A stretch of DNA of 64,000 nucleotides from Rhizophagus irregularis (lineage: Eukaryota; Glomeromycota; Glomeromycetes; Glomerales; Glomeraceae). The stretch spans positions 1,984,001 to 2,048,000 of the forward strand of contig NC_089435.1 of assembly GCF_026210795.1 (NCBI RefSeq), given 5' to 3'. The position numbers and the translations under genes were made by a program. Within the stretch, counting starts at the first letter, position 1. Every line of letters begins with the position of its first letter. A model generated the notes under the pieces. It saw only the letters and a program-made list of their open reading frames with translations. It was not told the DNA's origin and made no database searches. Shown one piece after another: positions 24,003 to 34,859 of the stretch.

Positions 24003-24035
24003 CCTATATATATAATTTCTGTTGCGGCTTGTTAT
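24003..24035 (-). promoter_or_regulatory. Promoter of gene D (diverged)
   Basis: Minus-strand ACAAGCCGCAACAGAAATTA then TATATATAGG, about 45 bases above the ATG. The CTGCAGCAG core has changed to CCGCAACAG while position and TATA box are kept. Confidence 0.5.
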
Positions 24036-24714
24036 GCAACGTTCAAGTAGCACGGATTATTATCGTAATCTGCATAAGAATATGTAAGTAATTTGTAAAG
24101 ATTTTAAATGTGATTATGAGATCGCCACATAGTATACAATTCGTACCATGTAATAAGAAATTTAATGTTTGTCTATGGTATGCTTAAACAGGTTAGATTA
24201 TCTAATACATAAATATACGAGTACAAGTATTTCTCTTTCAAATATAAGTAATATATAGTTATATAATATATATAAGCGAATTGTTCTCATGAGTTGCACA
24301 AATATGCAGATTAGTATGTTAAGACTTTCTGCGCTTACTTATCTGACGAAAGGATCATGAACTGATGAAAGGATCACTAGGTTTTGGAAAATAATCTCAT
24401 TCAATAATTAACAATAATTAACTATGCACATATTATCGCTATATTTTACGTTTCAAATTAATTAATCCAATCCTTAATGAATACATAATATAATCATGAA
24501 CTAAGTGAAAATTTAAGTAGTACATTGCCAATATAAGTTATTACAAATTGAGCTTTTATATGTTGCAAATATCTTTGGAAAATTAAACTCAAATTAGGCT
24601 CGATAATTATGATTATGCAAAATAATATAATTGCATAGATGACAATAATATGAAACGTCGTGATAATTTTCCGGATTTATTAGCTTTCAATAACCTTATA
24701 CTGTACAAGATTCC
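24036..24714. other. Non-coding AT-rich spacer
   Basis: No gene recognised. Confidence 0.4.
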
Positions 24715-24960
24715 CTTTTTCTAATGAACCTAAATATCTTAATATGGAAACTTTAAAATCATTTTTTAATAACTGGAATAGTGAATATTAAAGAGTACAA
24801 AATAAAAGAAATTGTAGAATAAGATTATCATTATTATGAAGATTTTTGGAATTACAAAATAATATGACCATACATGATATTAAATATAAAGAAATCATGA
24901 ATAATGAATTATGTGGAAATGAAAATTAATATTTAATAAAACAATATATTTATGACATTA
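24715..24960 (+). pseudogene. F-box protein C-terminal scrap
   Basis: Translation at about 24724-24790 reads PKYLNMETLKSFFNNWNSEY, which matches the C-terminal LETFFKNWSGRP segment of the F-box proteins at 1.6-5 kb; a stop follows. Later pieces (KYKEIMNNELCG) are in shifted frames and fit the KYKELI region. It is a plus-strand remnant only. Confidence 0.4.
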
Positions 24961-25539
24961 AAAATTATTACTAAATCTCTTAATTGGATAATTATTATTA
25001 ATACCTTAGATAATTAATCATCTTTTTGTTTCGCTTCATCATTTTTATGTAATAATGTTAACTTACTAAAAATATAAAATAGACTCTTACATAACACCAT
25101 ATATTGTGTGATTGATTTTAACTCATCATGACACAATTATTATCAGTTAGCTCTTTTCATCTTTTCATTCCTTCAAAAAAAAATTTCAAAATTAATTAGT
25201 TATTATATTTTTTAAGATTAAATGATATAAATAACAACATAAACGTAATTATTGCTAGTTAATGTGAAGTTATAATTCATAAATTTATAAAAAATTTTGT
25301 CGTAAGGATATTCGCTTTAGGAAAATAAAAATAAAAATTTATGGACTAATTTTATAAAGAATATCTGAATCATTAATTGTAATTCATACTCGTGGTAATC
25401 TTCCTATTTCGGTAACAAATAAATTAACATTTAATGCAAGGAATTAAATAATGTAATTTACTTTATAAAAATTATTTAAGTATTGAATATACTGCTGAAA
25501 ATGATGATACTGATTCAATTCGATTAATATGGAAATTTA
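24961..25539. other. Non-coding spacer
   Basis: AT-rich, nothing recognised, although the right part (25340-25539) may be the eroded N-lobe of the kinase scrap that follows. Confidence 0.35.
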
Positions 25540-25940
25540 TTGAATTACTCAAGATCCAGAATCATTAAATTATATAATATATGGAACTTGGTAATTTAAG
25601 ATCTAATTTAATGATAAAAAAACATTATCCTTATAATAAATATCATAATTTACGCCGAATAACAAAATCACTTTCAATATTACATAAATGTAATTTGTTT
25701 CATGGCGATTTCCCATAGTGGAAATTTAATTTTACGTAATTCTTATTTGATTTTATAAGTGATTTAGGATTAATTAGACCAGCAAATGAATCTACTAAAC
25801 CGAATAAAAATTATGGTATAATTCCTTATAGTATATTTCTCCTACTGCGTGGCAAACCATATACCAAAGCTGCTGATATATATTCTTTAAGCATTATAAC
25901 TCGTCAACTCGACAGTGAATTGTATAATTAATTCGAATGT
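25540..25940 (+). pseudogene. Protein kinase scrap
   Basis: Disjointed frames give GTWXLRSN, then SILHKCNLFHGDF (the HRD region as HGD), then ISDLGLIRPANESTKPNKNY (DFG region as DLG), then a damaged APE stretch and GKPYTKAADIYSLSII. The order and motifs are those of the kinase at 26497, but frameshifts and stops are many. It is likely the remains of a tandem kinase copy. Confidence 0.65.
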
Positions 25941-26496
25941 TATAATTGCTTAATTTAAAGTACCAACTACTATACTAAATCATAATTTGTCTAAAAATTA
26001 TTTGATATAAATCAAGTTATAAAAGAAATTTTCTCTAGTTTCTTCTTTTAAAAAAATTATCACTGGTATTCTGCAATAATAACGTACAAATCTTATCTCT
26101 TTCACTTGTGAATTAATTAAATTTATTTAATATTTACAAAGAATTTATATATTAATTAATGCACCAAATCAATTGCGATAATTTTAATTCAAAATTAGTT
26201 ATACGAATATAAATATAATATAAATAATTACTCTGATCTCTTGTTAAGCTCTTTGGATCACGTGATTCACGTGATTTAGAAATTCAAACGTGATTGACCA
26301 TGGCGTTTTTTTTTGATTTATGCACCTGCTGCACCTTTAAGTTCACCAATTAATCATCATGTTTATTTTTATTATGCATGGGCGGGACAAATGACAATTA
26401 ACTCGTTTAGATATATATTTGTTTGTGAAAGAATTTGTTAACTGTTAAATCCATAAATTGCATTTTTAACAAAAAAAATTTAGTTTATCTCACATT
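25941..26496. other. Upstream region of the kinase gene
   Basis: AT-rich, with CACGTGATTCACGTGATT near 26260 and a TTAACTGTTAA motif near 26440 before the ATG. No gene. Confidence 0.4.
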
Positions 26497-28663
26497 ATGA
26501 CTTCTATTCAAGAAAACATAGTTTACGATGCAATTCATAGAGCATATGCATTAACAGATTATAATACTCAAGATACCTTAGACAAACAATTTGAATTTAT
26601 GCAACAAACTATTCTTGATGATAAATCTCTTACAAAAGATGAAAAATCATATATAATAAAATTATTAAATGAAGATTTTGATTATTATAAAATTCTTCTT
26701 AATGAAGGAACAAAAAGAATTTGTGAAAATTGTCATGATGAATGTTTAGCTACATTATACTGTGAACATTGTGTTCGAAATTATTTAAAATCAAAATTTT
26801 CAAACTGGACATCTGGTAATAATGATATTGATAATTTAATACAACAATGTCAAATGGAAGCACTTAAATATTTAATATTTTTCAATTTATCATATGGTAT
26901 CCATTCTACTATTCTATTTGGTTTAACTAAAGGTGGATGCTCCGAAATTTATACAGCATATTGGATTGATGGACGTTATGATGAATGGGATTCAAAAGAA
27001 AATCATTTAAAAAGATATAAAGAACATGATGTAATACTTAAAAAGTTAGAAAATGTTGAGAGTGCTAATAAAAGTTGGTTTGAAGAGGTATGTAATTTAA
27101 AATTATTTGAAAAGGTGACTAAAATAATTATTATATAGTAATATCCTTTATTTTTTTATAGGGTAAATTTCATTTATCTATAAGTAATAAATATATGATA
27201 GTCATATTGTTAAATGCTTTGGTATAACAAAAGATCCATCGGATAGAAATTATCTGCTTGTAATGTATAAATTGAATAATAATTTGAGAGAATATTTACA
27301 TCAAAATCATAATAAACTTACATGGAAAAGAAGAATTCAAATTATTAATAATATAGTATTTGGTGTATCTAAAATTCATGAAGAAAATGCAATTCACAGA
27401 GATTTGCATTCTGGAAATATATTATTTAGTAAAACAAATATTCGTATAAGTGATCTTGGATTTTGTGGACCAGTCGATAAACCATTAAATAGTATATATG
27501 GAAATCTTCCTTATATAGCTCCTGAAGTTATTGGAAAAATGAAATATTCTTTTGCATCTGATGTCTATAGTATTGGTATGCTCATGTGGGAAATCTCATC
27601 TGGACAACCACCTTTTGTTTATAAACATGATTATGATCTTGCACTAAAAATAATAAATGGAATGAGACTGAGAATAATACCGGAAACTCCTTTAAAATAT
27701 AAAGAACTAATGGAACAATGTTGGGATGCTGACCCAACAAAAAGACCTGATATCGATACTCTTTATGATGAAATGGAATCTTTATATAGATCATATCTCA
27801 ATAATGAAAATGATGAACAACAGACAAATACAAGCATAGATAACTTTCAATTAAATACAAATATTAATATTAGTTCTACCAATTCTATTAACTCCTTTTT
27901 TAGAAATTCAAGCAGTAGAGTTTATTATTTTAAGGATTTGCCTGAACCAAGAAATGCAACAAAAGGTAAAAAAAAATTTATTTACCAAGATTAGTTAATA
28001 TCATAATAACCGTTCATCTCTATTTTTATTTATTAATAGAAGAACAAGAAGGTAATCATCAATATTTGTCAAAACAAATTATACATGGAAAAGTATAGTA
28101 TTTATACGTTTGTTTTATAGCTCATCATAGTATACAATTTGACTTTGATTTACAAGATGGCATGATTACAGGTAATAATTAATACATAATTTTGAAATTT
28201 CTTAATTGAAATGATAATTTAATAGTTTATTTATTTTTTTAAGAAGTAAAAGAAAAATTTAATAAAAGAAGTTACTTTAATGGTAATCAGTCATTTTATG
28301 AATTTTTATCAGCAGTAAGTAAAACAATTAATTTTCTATTACTTAAAAGTAGAAGGACAAGATGATTTGACTATTAACCCTAAGAAAGTAAGGTTGAATA
28401 ATAGTAATTATAAAGGTAATTATTTCTAGATCACAAAAATTATTTTAGAATTACTACACATGTAATAAAATAGGATACTTAAAATTAGATGATGATAAAA
28501 TATATAATCCCAATTTTCATTTAGAAGAACAAGATGAATTAAAAGTTTCTGACTGTAAGCATATTTTTAGAATATCTTCTTACATACTATGATTAATATT
28601 AACTTATAATAACCAAATAAACAATTTTTAGGTAAGATGAGTCTAAACTATCTATTAAACTAA
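26497..28663 (+). CDS. Tyrosine-kinase-like protein kinase, apparently frameshifted
   Basis: Exon 1 (26497-27087) ends at GAG|GTATGT; the intron ends at TTTATAG (27161). Residues 76-92 form CX2CX9CX2C (CENCHDECLATLYCEHC). The kinase domain has the loop LTKGGCSEIYTAYW (~143-156), the lysine region VILKKLE, IHRDLHSGNI (catalytic Asp), ISDLGF (DLG for DFG), YIAPEVI, and WEISSGQPPF. Between SISNKY and DSHIVKCFG the frame shifts by one base at about 27191-27199, so the gene as read cannot make a full kinase; this is a young pseudogene or an assembly error. After LPEPRNATK (exon end 27965) a chain of tiny exons is plausible: 28040-28051, 28121-28171, 28244-28282, one ending near 28416, one from about 28470 to 28555, and 28632-28663, nearly all in phase 1. 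The tail model is tentative. The substrate is unknown. Confidence 0.75.
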
Positions 28664-29194
28664 ATTTATTGTTAAGAATTATTTAAACACTAAGGTTTAG
28701 AGTAGCAATATTTGCAAGTTTCTTAGTTTGTAATTTGAATAATTCACTTATTTATAAGTATACATATGATTTAATAAATTTATAAAATTAAATAAATCAT
28801 GTAATGTGTAATATCATAAAAATTTGCTATTTTTAAACTTTTATAATAGATAAATAAAACGATCACAACTGTAAGTAAGTACTTTACTGAAACTTGTGAA
28901 ATCGGGACTGTGTAGTAGCTATGTAGCTGCTATATATATTATAAAAAAGTAGTAGGCGTATTGCTATTTTATGTTTAACGTAGAGTATCCATATGGAGCA
29001 AATATAAAAATACTGTGAATAATTTAGATAGTCCAGCAAGTTTATATGTAACAAATACAATGTAAAAATGTAGTTTAAGTGTAGCTTATGTAATGCAAAA
29101 ATGTAGTTTATTTAATGCAAAAATATTGTTTATTTAAAGTAATATTACAGTTTACTCAAAGTTATAATACAGCTTCATTGTATCAACTATCTAA
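28664..29194. other. Non-coding region downstream of the kinase
   Basis: AT-rich, with a loosely repeated AATGCAAAAATGTAGTTTA motif (about 29040-29120). No gene. Confidence 0.4.
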
Positions 29195-29280
29195 ATCTAT
29201 ATTACATCTATATTAAATCTATATTAAATCTATATTAAATCTATATTAAATCTATATTAAATCTATATTAAATCTATTTT
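29195..29280. repeat. 11-bp tandem repeat
   Basis: About 7.7 copies of ATCTATATTAA; six central copies are perfect. Confidence 0.9.
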
Positions 29281-29299
29281 GTATCGATATTAATCTATA

Positions 29300-29775
29300 C
29301 TAAAAAAAAAGAAAAAAGTTAAGAAAATCTTTTTTCTAAAGTTTCGAATCCCTTTTTTCAAAACTATACTTGGGATTTTGGTTTCCAAGCTGGAGCCAAC
29401 TTCTCTACAAAAAAAAGGAAAAAAATTAAAAAAAATCTTTAAGTTTCAAATTCCTTTTTTTCGAATCTTACCTATCTCATGCGAGTGTCTAACTAAGAGT
29501 TAGTTCACCAAGATCCATGTCTGAGCCGCCTAAAAAAAAGGAAAAAAGAAGAAATTAGCAACTGTTTTTAAAAGACGAAATAAAGATGGAATAAAACAAA
29601 AAAATAATACTCCCACTGATGTCCCGCATCCAAAGAATTTAAGAACCGTCTAAAAAGAAAAAAAGAACAGTTAGAAAATGTTCATCAAAATAAAAATCAA
29701 GAAAAAAAATAACAAACTTACTGATATGCCACATCTGGAGAGACCAGAAGAACAGGACCCGGATATCTCCAAAAC
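29300..29775 (-). pseudogene. Mini-exon-like cassettes, possible decayed gene
   Basis: On the minus strand, short stretches of higher complexity are each bracketed by TTTTTAG-type acceptors and GTAAG-like donors, for example about 29471-29532 (acceptor TTTTTTTTAG|GCGGC, reading GSDMDLGELTLS then stop), 29612-29650 and 29723-29770. The intron-like parts resemble one another and those at 32270-32600. No family is recognised and the frames do not join cleanly. It appears to be one gene split by the 29776-32252 insertions. Confidence 0.3.
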
Positions 29776-30026
29776 AGGTCATAAGTCACACTTTCGGCAG
29801 ATTGGCCCATTTTTTAGGGGCTCAAAAAATCGTTTTTTGTAAATATCTCGGCATCCAGTGGTCCAATTTTGATGAACTTTTTTTTAAATTGTAGAGCTAA
29901 ATGAGGGCTACAAAATAAAAAATAGTTCATTAAAATTGAATTACTGGATGCTGAGATATTTACAAAAAACGATTTTTTGAGTTTTAGCAAAAAGGGGTGT
30001 TTTTGGCCAAAAGTCCATTATGACCT
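29776..30026. mobile_element. Palindromic MITE-like element
   Basis: About 250 bases with inverted ends AGGTCATAA / TTATGACCT and long internal inverted arms (AAAAAATCGTTTTTTGTAAA left, its complement near 29945-29980; GGCATCCAGT left, ACTGGATGC right). No coding content; no clear target duplication. Confidence 0.6.
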
Positions 30027-30984
30027 TTACAGTGGCTCTCAAAAGATTTGCATCACCGAAAAAAAAATTTTTAATTTTTAATATCTCGTGACCTAATCAT
30101 GGTTAACGACTGAAATTTAAAAATCTAAAAATAGAAAACTCGGGCTATCTAAAAATAAAGTTTTGCATTAATTGATTGGCTAGTTTTATAATCACATGAT
30201 ATTTAATCCAAAAACCCTGATGCATTTCTTTTGATCGGGGTTGATCTTCTTCAAAAATTAAATTTTTACAAGAATTAGCCATACTTTTTATGATAAATTA
30301 AATGACAAATTAAGTAATATATGACTAATATTATTAAATAATTTTAAAAAAAATCAGCAATTCCAGTAATTTGTTCTTTATCTATTTAAATAATATACAC
30401 AATAATTACTATGTTACTTATAAATTTAGTATAAAGTTTATTGCAAATAAAATGTTAAGGAGAATTCCTATGACAAACCCATAGCAAAATTTAAGTTCTC
30501 CTTGTTAAGAGGATTAATCAGAGCTAAATTTCGCGCATATCGGACCAGTAGATGCGCAGAAATTAAGTGTTAAAGATCACCAATAATTTTCATTTTACAT
30601 ATGAGGTAGATCATTTCAATATGTAAAATGAAAATTATTGGTGATCTTTAACACTTAATTTCTGCGCATCTACTGGTCCGATAAACGCGAAATTTAGCTC
30701 CGATTAATCCTCTTAACAAGGAGAATTTAAATTTTGCTATGGTTTTGTCATAGGAATTCTCCTTAACATTTTATTTGCAATAAACTTTATACCAAATTTA
30801 TAAGTTACATAGTAATTATTGTGTATATTATTTAAATAGATAAAGAACAAATTACTGGAATTGCTGATTTTTTAAAATTATTTAATAATATTAGTCATAT
30901 ATTACTTAATTTGTCACTTAATTTATCATAAAAAGTATGGCTAATTCTTGTAAAAATTTAATTTTTGAAGAAGATCAACCCCGA

Positions 30985-32043
30985 TGTAACCTGAGAAATC
31001 AGGGTAATTACGTGAGCGGATGAATAAAAGACCGAATGGAACAAGGATAAATAATTAACCGACGGATAGATAATTAGCCGAAGGATAAATAATTAATCGA
31101 TAAAATAATATTTATAGTTTAGTTTAGTTTAGTCACGAGATAGTCATATGATAATACATCTTTATTTTCTTATTGTTCTTAAATTTTTATTAGTAGAAAA
31201 GTTAGAAATAGTAGAAATAATTTTCTTAAAAATGTATAAATATAGGTGGGATTCGTTAGGAATTCCGCAGTCAGTTGTTGACTCAAATTTAATAAAATAA
31301 ATATTAATTATTAAAAGTTATCTTGAATATGCTCATTGTACGCTTGAGAATTAATTAATATTATATTATTAAGTCCAGAAAAGTAAAGTAAAAGAAGTTA
31401 TTCTCATTTTGTTGTATGAAATATCACAGGTCAAAATTAGTTAAATAGGGTATCAATAGGTTATCAATAGGTTATCAATCGGCTATCAATAGGCTACCCT
31501 ATTGGTAGCCTATTGAACTTGCGCCATAATCCGTCACCAATCGGGCAGGCTGATTGTTAGCCAATTAATAACTTATTGATAACCTATTAGTATCCTATTG
31601 GTATTTTTATCAAATTGGTTATCAATAAGGTATTAATAGGTTTTCAATAGGTTATCAATCAGCCTGCCCGATTGGTGACGGATTATGGCGTAAGTTCAAT
31701 AGGCTACCAATAGGGTAGCCTATTGATAGCCGATTGATAACCTATTGATAACCTATTGATACCCTATTTAACTAATTTCGACCTGTGTATAATAAGAAGT
31801 TAGGAGAACTCTCGCAGTTATAAGAAATAAAGTGGTAATATTTGAAAGAATAAATATTACATAAAGAATAATATTTTGGGAATATTATGAATGAGTGGTA
31901 GTATTGAGAATAGATACTATGGATATATGAGAAAGAAAGCGAGAAGTTAAAAGAAAAGTAAAATCTAAACCAAGCGAAATAATGAGAAATAAAGTTGTAA
32001 TGAGAATGATGTGTTTATCCACAGGTGGCAGACGTGGGTGACA
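30985..32043 (+). mobile_element. Solo LTR with a nested hairpin element
   Basis: Begins TGTAACCTGAG and ends GTGGGTGACA, in the TG...CA style. CCGA flanks both sides (CCCCGA before, CCGATC after), consistent with a 4-5 base target duplication, and the foldback arms match continuously when it is removed. A TATAAATA box sits near 31225. Related LTR sequences occur at 37206 and 45835. Without the nested 363-bp hairpin (31425-31787) the LTR would be about 696 bp. Confidence 0.75.
31425..31787. mobile_element. 363-bp hairpin MITE nested in the solo LTR
   Basis: Ends CACAGGTC / GACCTGTG. Each arm of about 165 bases contains GGTTATCAATAGG-type short repeats and pairs with the other (for example GCCCGATTGGTGACGGATTA on the right, its complement on the left near 31530). 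Confidence 0.8.
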
Positions 32044-32269
32044 CCGATCAAAAGAAATGCATCAGGGCTTTTGGATTAAATGTCATGTGATTAGAGAACC
32101 AGCCAATCAATTAACGCGAAACTTTATATTTAGATAGCTCGAGTATTCTATTTTTAGATTTTTAAATTTCAGTCGTTAACTATGATTAGGTCATGAGATA
32201 TTAAAAATTAAAAATTTTTTTTTCGGTGATGCAAATCTTTTGAGAGACACTGTATATTAGATATCCAGG

Positions 32270-32600
32270 GTTCTAGAAGAACCGTCTAAAAGAAGAAAAA
32301 ATTGAAACGTTAGAAAACATTTCATTAAATAAATAGTTAAAGAAAAAAATGCTTACCGAAATCCACATCAAGAAGTTTGAAAAATAGGTCACCTAAAAAG
32401 GAGAGAGTAATGTTAATAAACATTTCTCAAAAAATAGTTCAAAAAATAAATCTTCACCCACCAAATTATCACGCGTATGTTCTTTGTAGGCTGGTGAGAG
32501 ATTGTAAAACTGAAAAAATAAAATAATTAATATAAAGTTACGAAATTAAAATAATAAATTTCTCATTCTTACAAAAATCAAACTTTTGCTCAATGAGAAT
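32270..32600 (-). pseudogene. Mini-exon-like cassettes, other side of the insertions
   Basis: Minus strand: about 32462-32511 (after TTTTTTCAG, reading FYNLSPAYKEHTRDNL), 32355-32390 (after TTTTTAG, reading DLFFKLLDVDF) and 32270-32290 (DGSSRTLDI, then a stop made at the element junction). Donors and acceptors fit GTAAG...TTTTAG. This is probably the 5' part of the same broken gene as 29300-29775. No family is recognised. Confidence 0.3.
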
Positions 32601-32714
32601 TGTTCTGTCAACCACTGTTCCCGGATGACAATTGCCTAATTTATCGCTGTCACGTGGTTCAGTTGGCGTAAATCTGGTATGATGCCTCTTTTGCAATATA
32701 ATACTATATATTAC

Positions 32715-33197
32715 AGCTATTTTCTAAATTATTGATCCCCTCCCCTGTTATTTTTAAAAAATTTTTCAGACACAGTCAGACGCAATCAGACGCAGTTAGA
32801 CACAGTCAGACACAGTAATTCGGGCTGACTTATAGTGCCGGCCGGAATTATGAGTCATGTGGTTACACAAATTCCAAAAAAAGGAAATTTTTGAATTTGC
32901 AAAAATCACAAAATATTTTTTGTGGAATGGGTATCATCCAAAAAGGAAATAATATCGTGTTAAATTTCCATTTTGGACGATACCCATTCCACAAAAAATA
33001 TTTTGTGATTTTTGCAAATTCAAAAATTTCCTTTTTTGGAATTTGTGTAACCACATGACTCATAATTCCGGCCGGCACTATAAGTCAGCCCGAATTACTG
33101 TGTCTGACTGTGTCTGACTGCGTCTGATTGCGTCTGACTGTGTCTGAAAAATTTTTTAAAAATAACAGGGGGGAGGTCAATAATTTAGAAAATAGCT
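32715..33197. mobile_element. Near-perfect 480-bp palindromic element
   Basis: Ends AGCTATTTTCTAAATTATTGA and its complement, next to TTA/TAA, suggesting a TA target. Internal arms contain repeated CAGACACAGT-like 10-mers (32770-32815 and 33100-33145), GCCGGCCGGAATTATGAG, and a centre near 32955. It abuts the end of the Gag fragment to its right and supplies the sequence around that stop. Confidence 0.75.
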
Positions 33198-34830
33198 ATA
33201 ACATTCTCTTTATCATTTTTCCTTGTTGTTCTACAATATTAAGTAGATTTCCATAATCTACTGGGTCTTTTGACTTAACTCCTACAATATTATCTTTTCT
33301 TGGTCCACGTTTTCCTCCTGCTTCTTTCCATCTATTTATTCCTTCCATTGTGTTATAATATTCTCCTCTCTTTTTACTCCATTTATATCTTTTTGGAATA
33401 TTCGTATTATCTGGTCCTATTGGTCTATCATACATTGGTTGTTCATCTTCCTTTTCTTCCATTGGAGTTTCTTCTCTATTCCTATATTTATAATCTTCTT
33501 TCCCTCTTTCCACAATATCTTTATCCAAATTTGGCTTTCCAAAATTTTTCCATCCTTGTGCAGGATTTATTCTATTACTTCTTCTTCTTTCTTGTACTGG
33601 ATTATCTTTCTCATATAGATCTCGTTCATAACTATATAATTGTGGATCATCATATTCCTCATATTCATAATCATAATTATCATCTGATTCTTCATATTCT
33701 TCATACTCATCATCTCTTCCATAATTTCCTGTGTCCATCAGATTAACTCTTCTTTCATTCCTTCTAATATTATTTCCTAATGGACATCTAGTCGCAAAAT
33801 GACCTTTTCTATGACACCTAAAACAAGTTACTTCATCATAATTAATCGGTATTCTACTATTCCTTCCTTGATTCAATTAACTTCTGTTTCCACTTTTGTT
33901 ATCTAACTTACTTTCTATATTCTGTAGTTTTCCTAACATATAAATCTTCATTTTCTCCATGTCTTTTACTAAATTATCTTCATAATCTTCCTTCAATGCA
34001 TGGTTTATTAAACTTATTTTCTTACTCATTCTTTCCATTATCATTTTGTCTAACATCTTGAGTATTATTATTTTGAACATTATTTCGATTTAACAAACTC
34101 TGATTCATCACACTTTGTAACACCATTTGATTTCCTGTTTCTATAATTTTAGCCCTTTCAATAGCTGCATCTAATGTTGCTGGTGCCGTTTCCATTACTC
34201 TTGATATCATAGTTGGACTCAATCCTTGAATAAAATAATTAACTTTGTACATTTCCCTAAATCATTTACTCCTGGTGCCACTTTTTTTATTAATTTTCTG
34301 AATCTACTTGCATATGCTCCTACTTTTTCATTCATTTCTTATCTAATCGTTTGCAATTCTCTGATCCATTGATTCTTTCTAATATCACTTGCATAATGAT
34401 CTTTTAATATCTTAGTAAAATTATTATTTCCATGGTTATGAGTATCCTCTTCCCATCTCTGTATTTCTCCTCGCTTATTTTCATACCAATCAGCTGCTTC
34501 TCCTCGCATACATGCTGCTGCTTTTCTGATTTTATCAATTTGATTAGCTCCCTCTTGATAACTATTTGCATTCCAAACAACTTCAAAATCTCTAATTCAC
34601 TCATATGGATCTTGATCTCCCATAATATAATGGTAAATCTCCTACTTTCGCTGCTCTATTAACTGGTCCTGCCAAATTTCCAACTCTTGTTTCAACTTGA
34701 TTAATTCTTCCAAATATTGTATCTGCTGGTGGAACTAAAGCATTCCAATCATTACCAATATCATGTCCTAACATTATATTTCCAAATGTTCTCAAATCTT
34801 CTCTAATGTAATTTCTTTCTGCTGCCATGT
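33196..34830 (-). pseudogene. Ty3-like Gag, broken
   Basis: Pieces in several frames along the minus strand: 34601-34828, 34404-34604 (Gag-like: AACMRGEAADWYENKRGEIQ in a shifted frame), 34022-34252 (YFIQGLSPTMISRVMETAP), 33877-34080 and 33196-33876. The last has a CCHC zinc knuckle (CFRCHRKGHFATRCPLG, about residues 18-34) followed by an acidic DYEYEEYDD stretch and a Lys/Arg-rich end. The order Gag core then zinc knuckle is that of LTR-retrotransposon Gag, which packages element RNA. At least four frameshifts or stops separate the pieces, so it is dead. Confidence 0.75.
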
Positions 34831-34859
34831 ATTCTCTTGAAATAAATCTTGTAAATTGT

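Larger units (their letters stand above)
30030..32252. mobile_element. Large foldback element, split by a solo LTR
   Basis: Ends CAGTGGCTCTCAAAAGA (left) and the complement of CAGTGTCTCTCAAAAGA (right), flanked by TA at 30028-30029 and 32253-32254, so Tc1/mariner-type ends. The left arm 30030-30608 pairs with 30609-30984 plus 32044-32252, giving arms of about 580 bases with only scattered mismatches. The right arm is interrupted by the LTR at 30985-32043. Without it the element is about 1164 bp and almost wholly palindromic. There is no transposase; it is non-autonomous. Confidence 0.8.

Noticed and set aside
33300-33746. 148-codon plus-strand open frame
   Set aside because: Leu/Tyr/His-rich antisense shadow of the Gag zinc-knuckle fragment on the minus strand.
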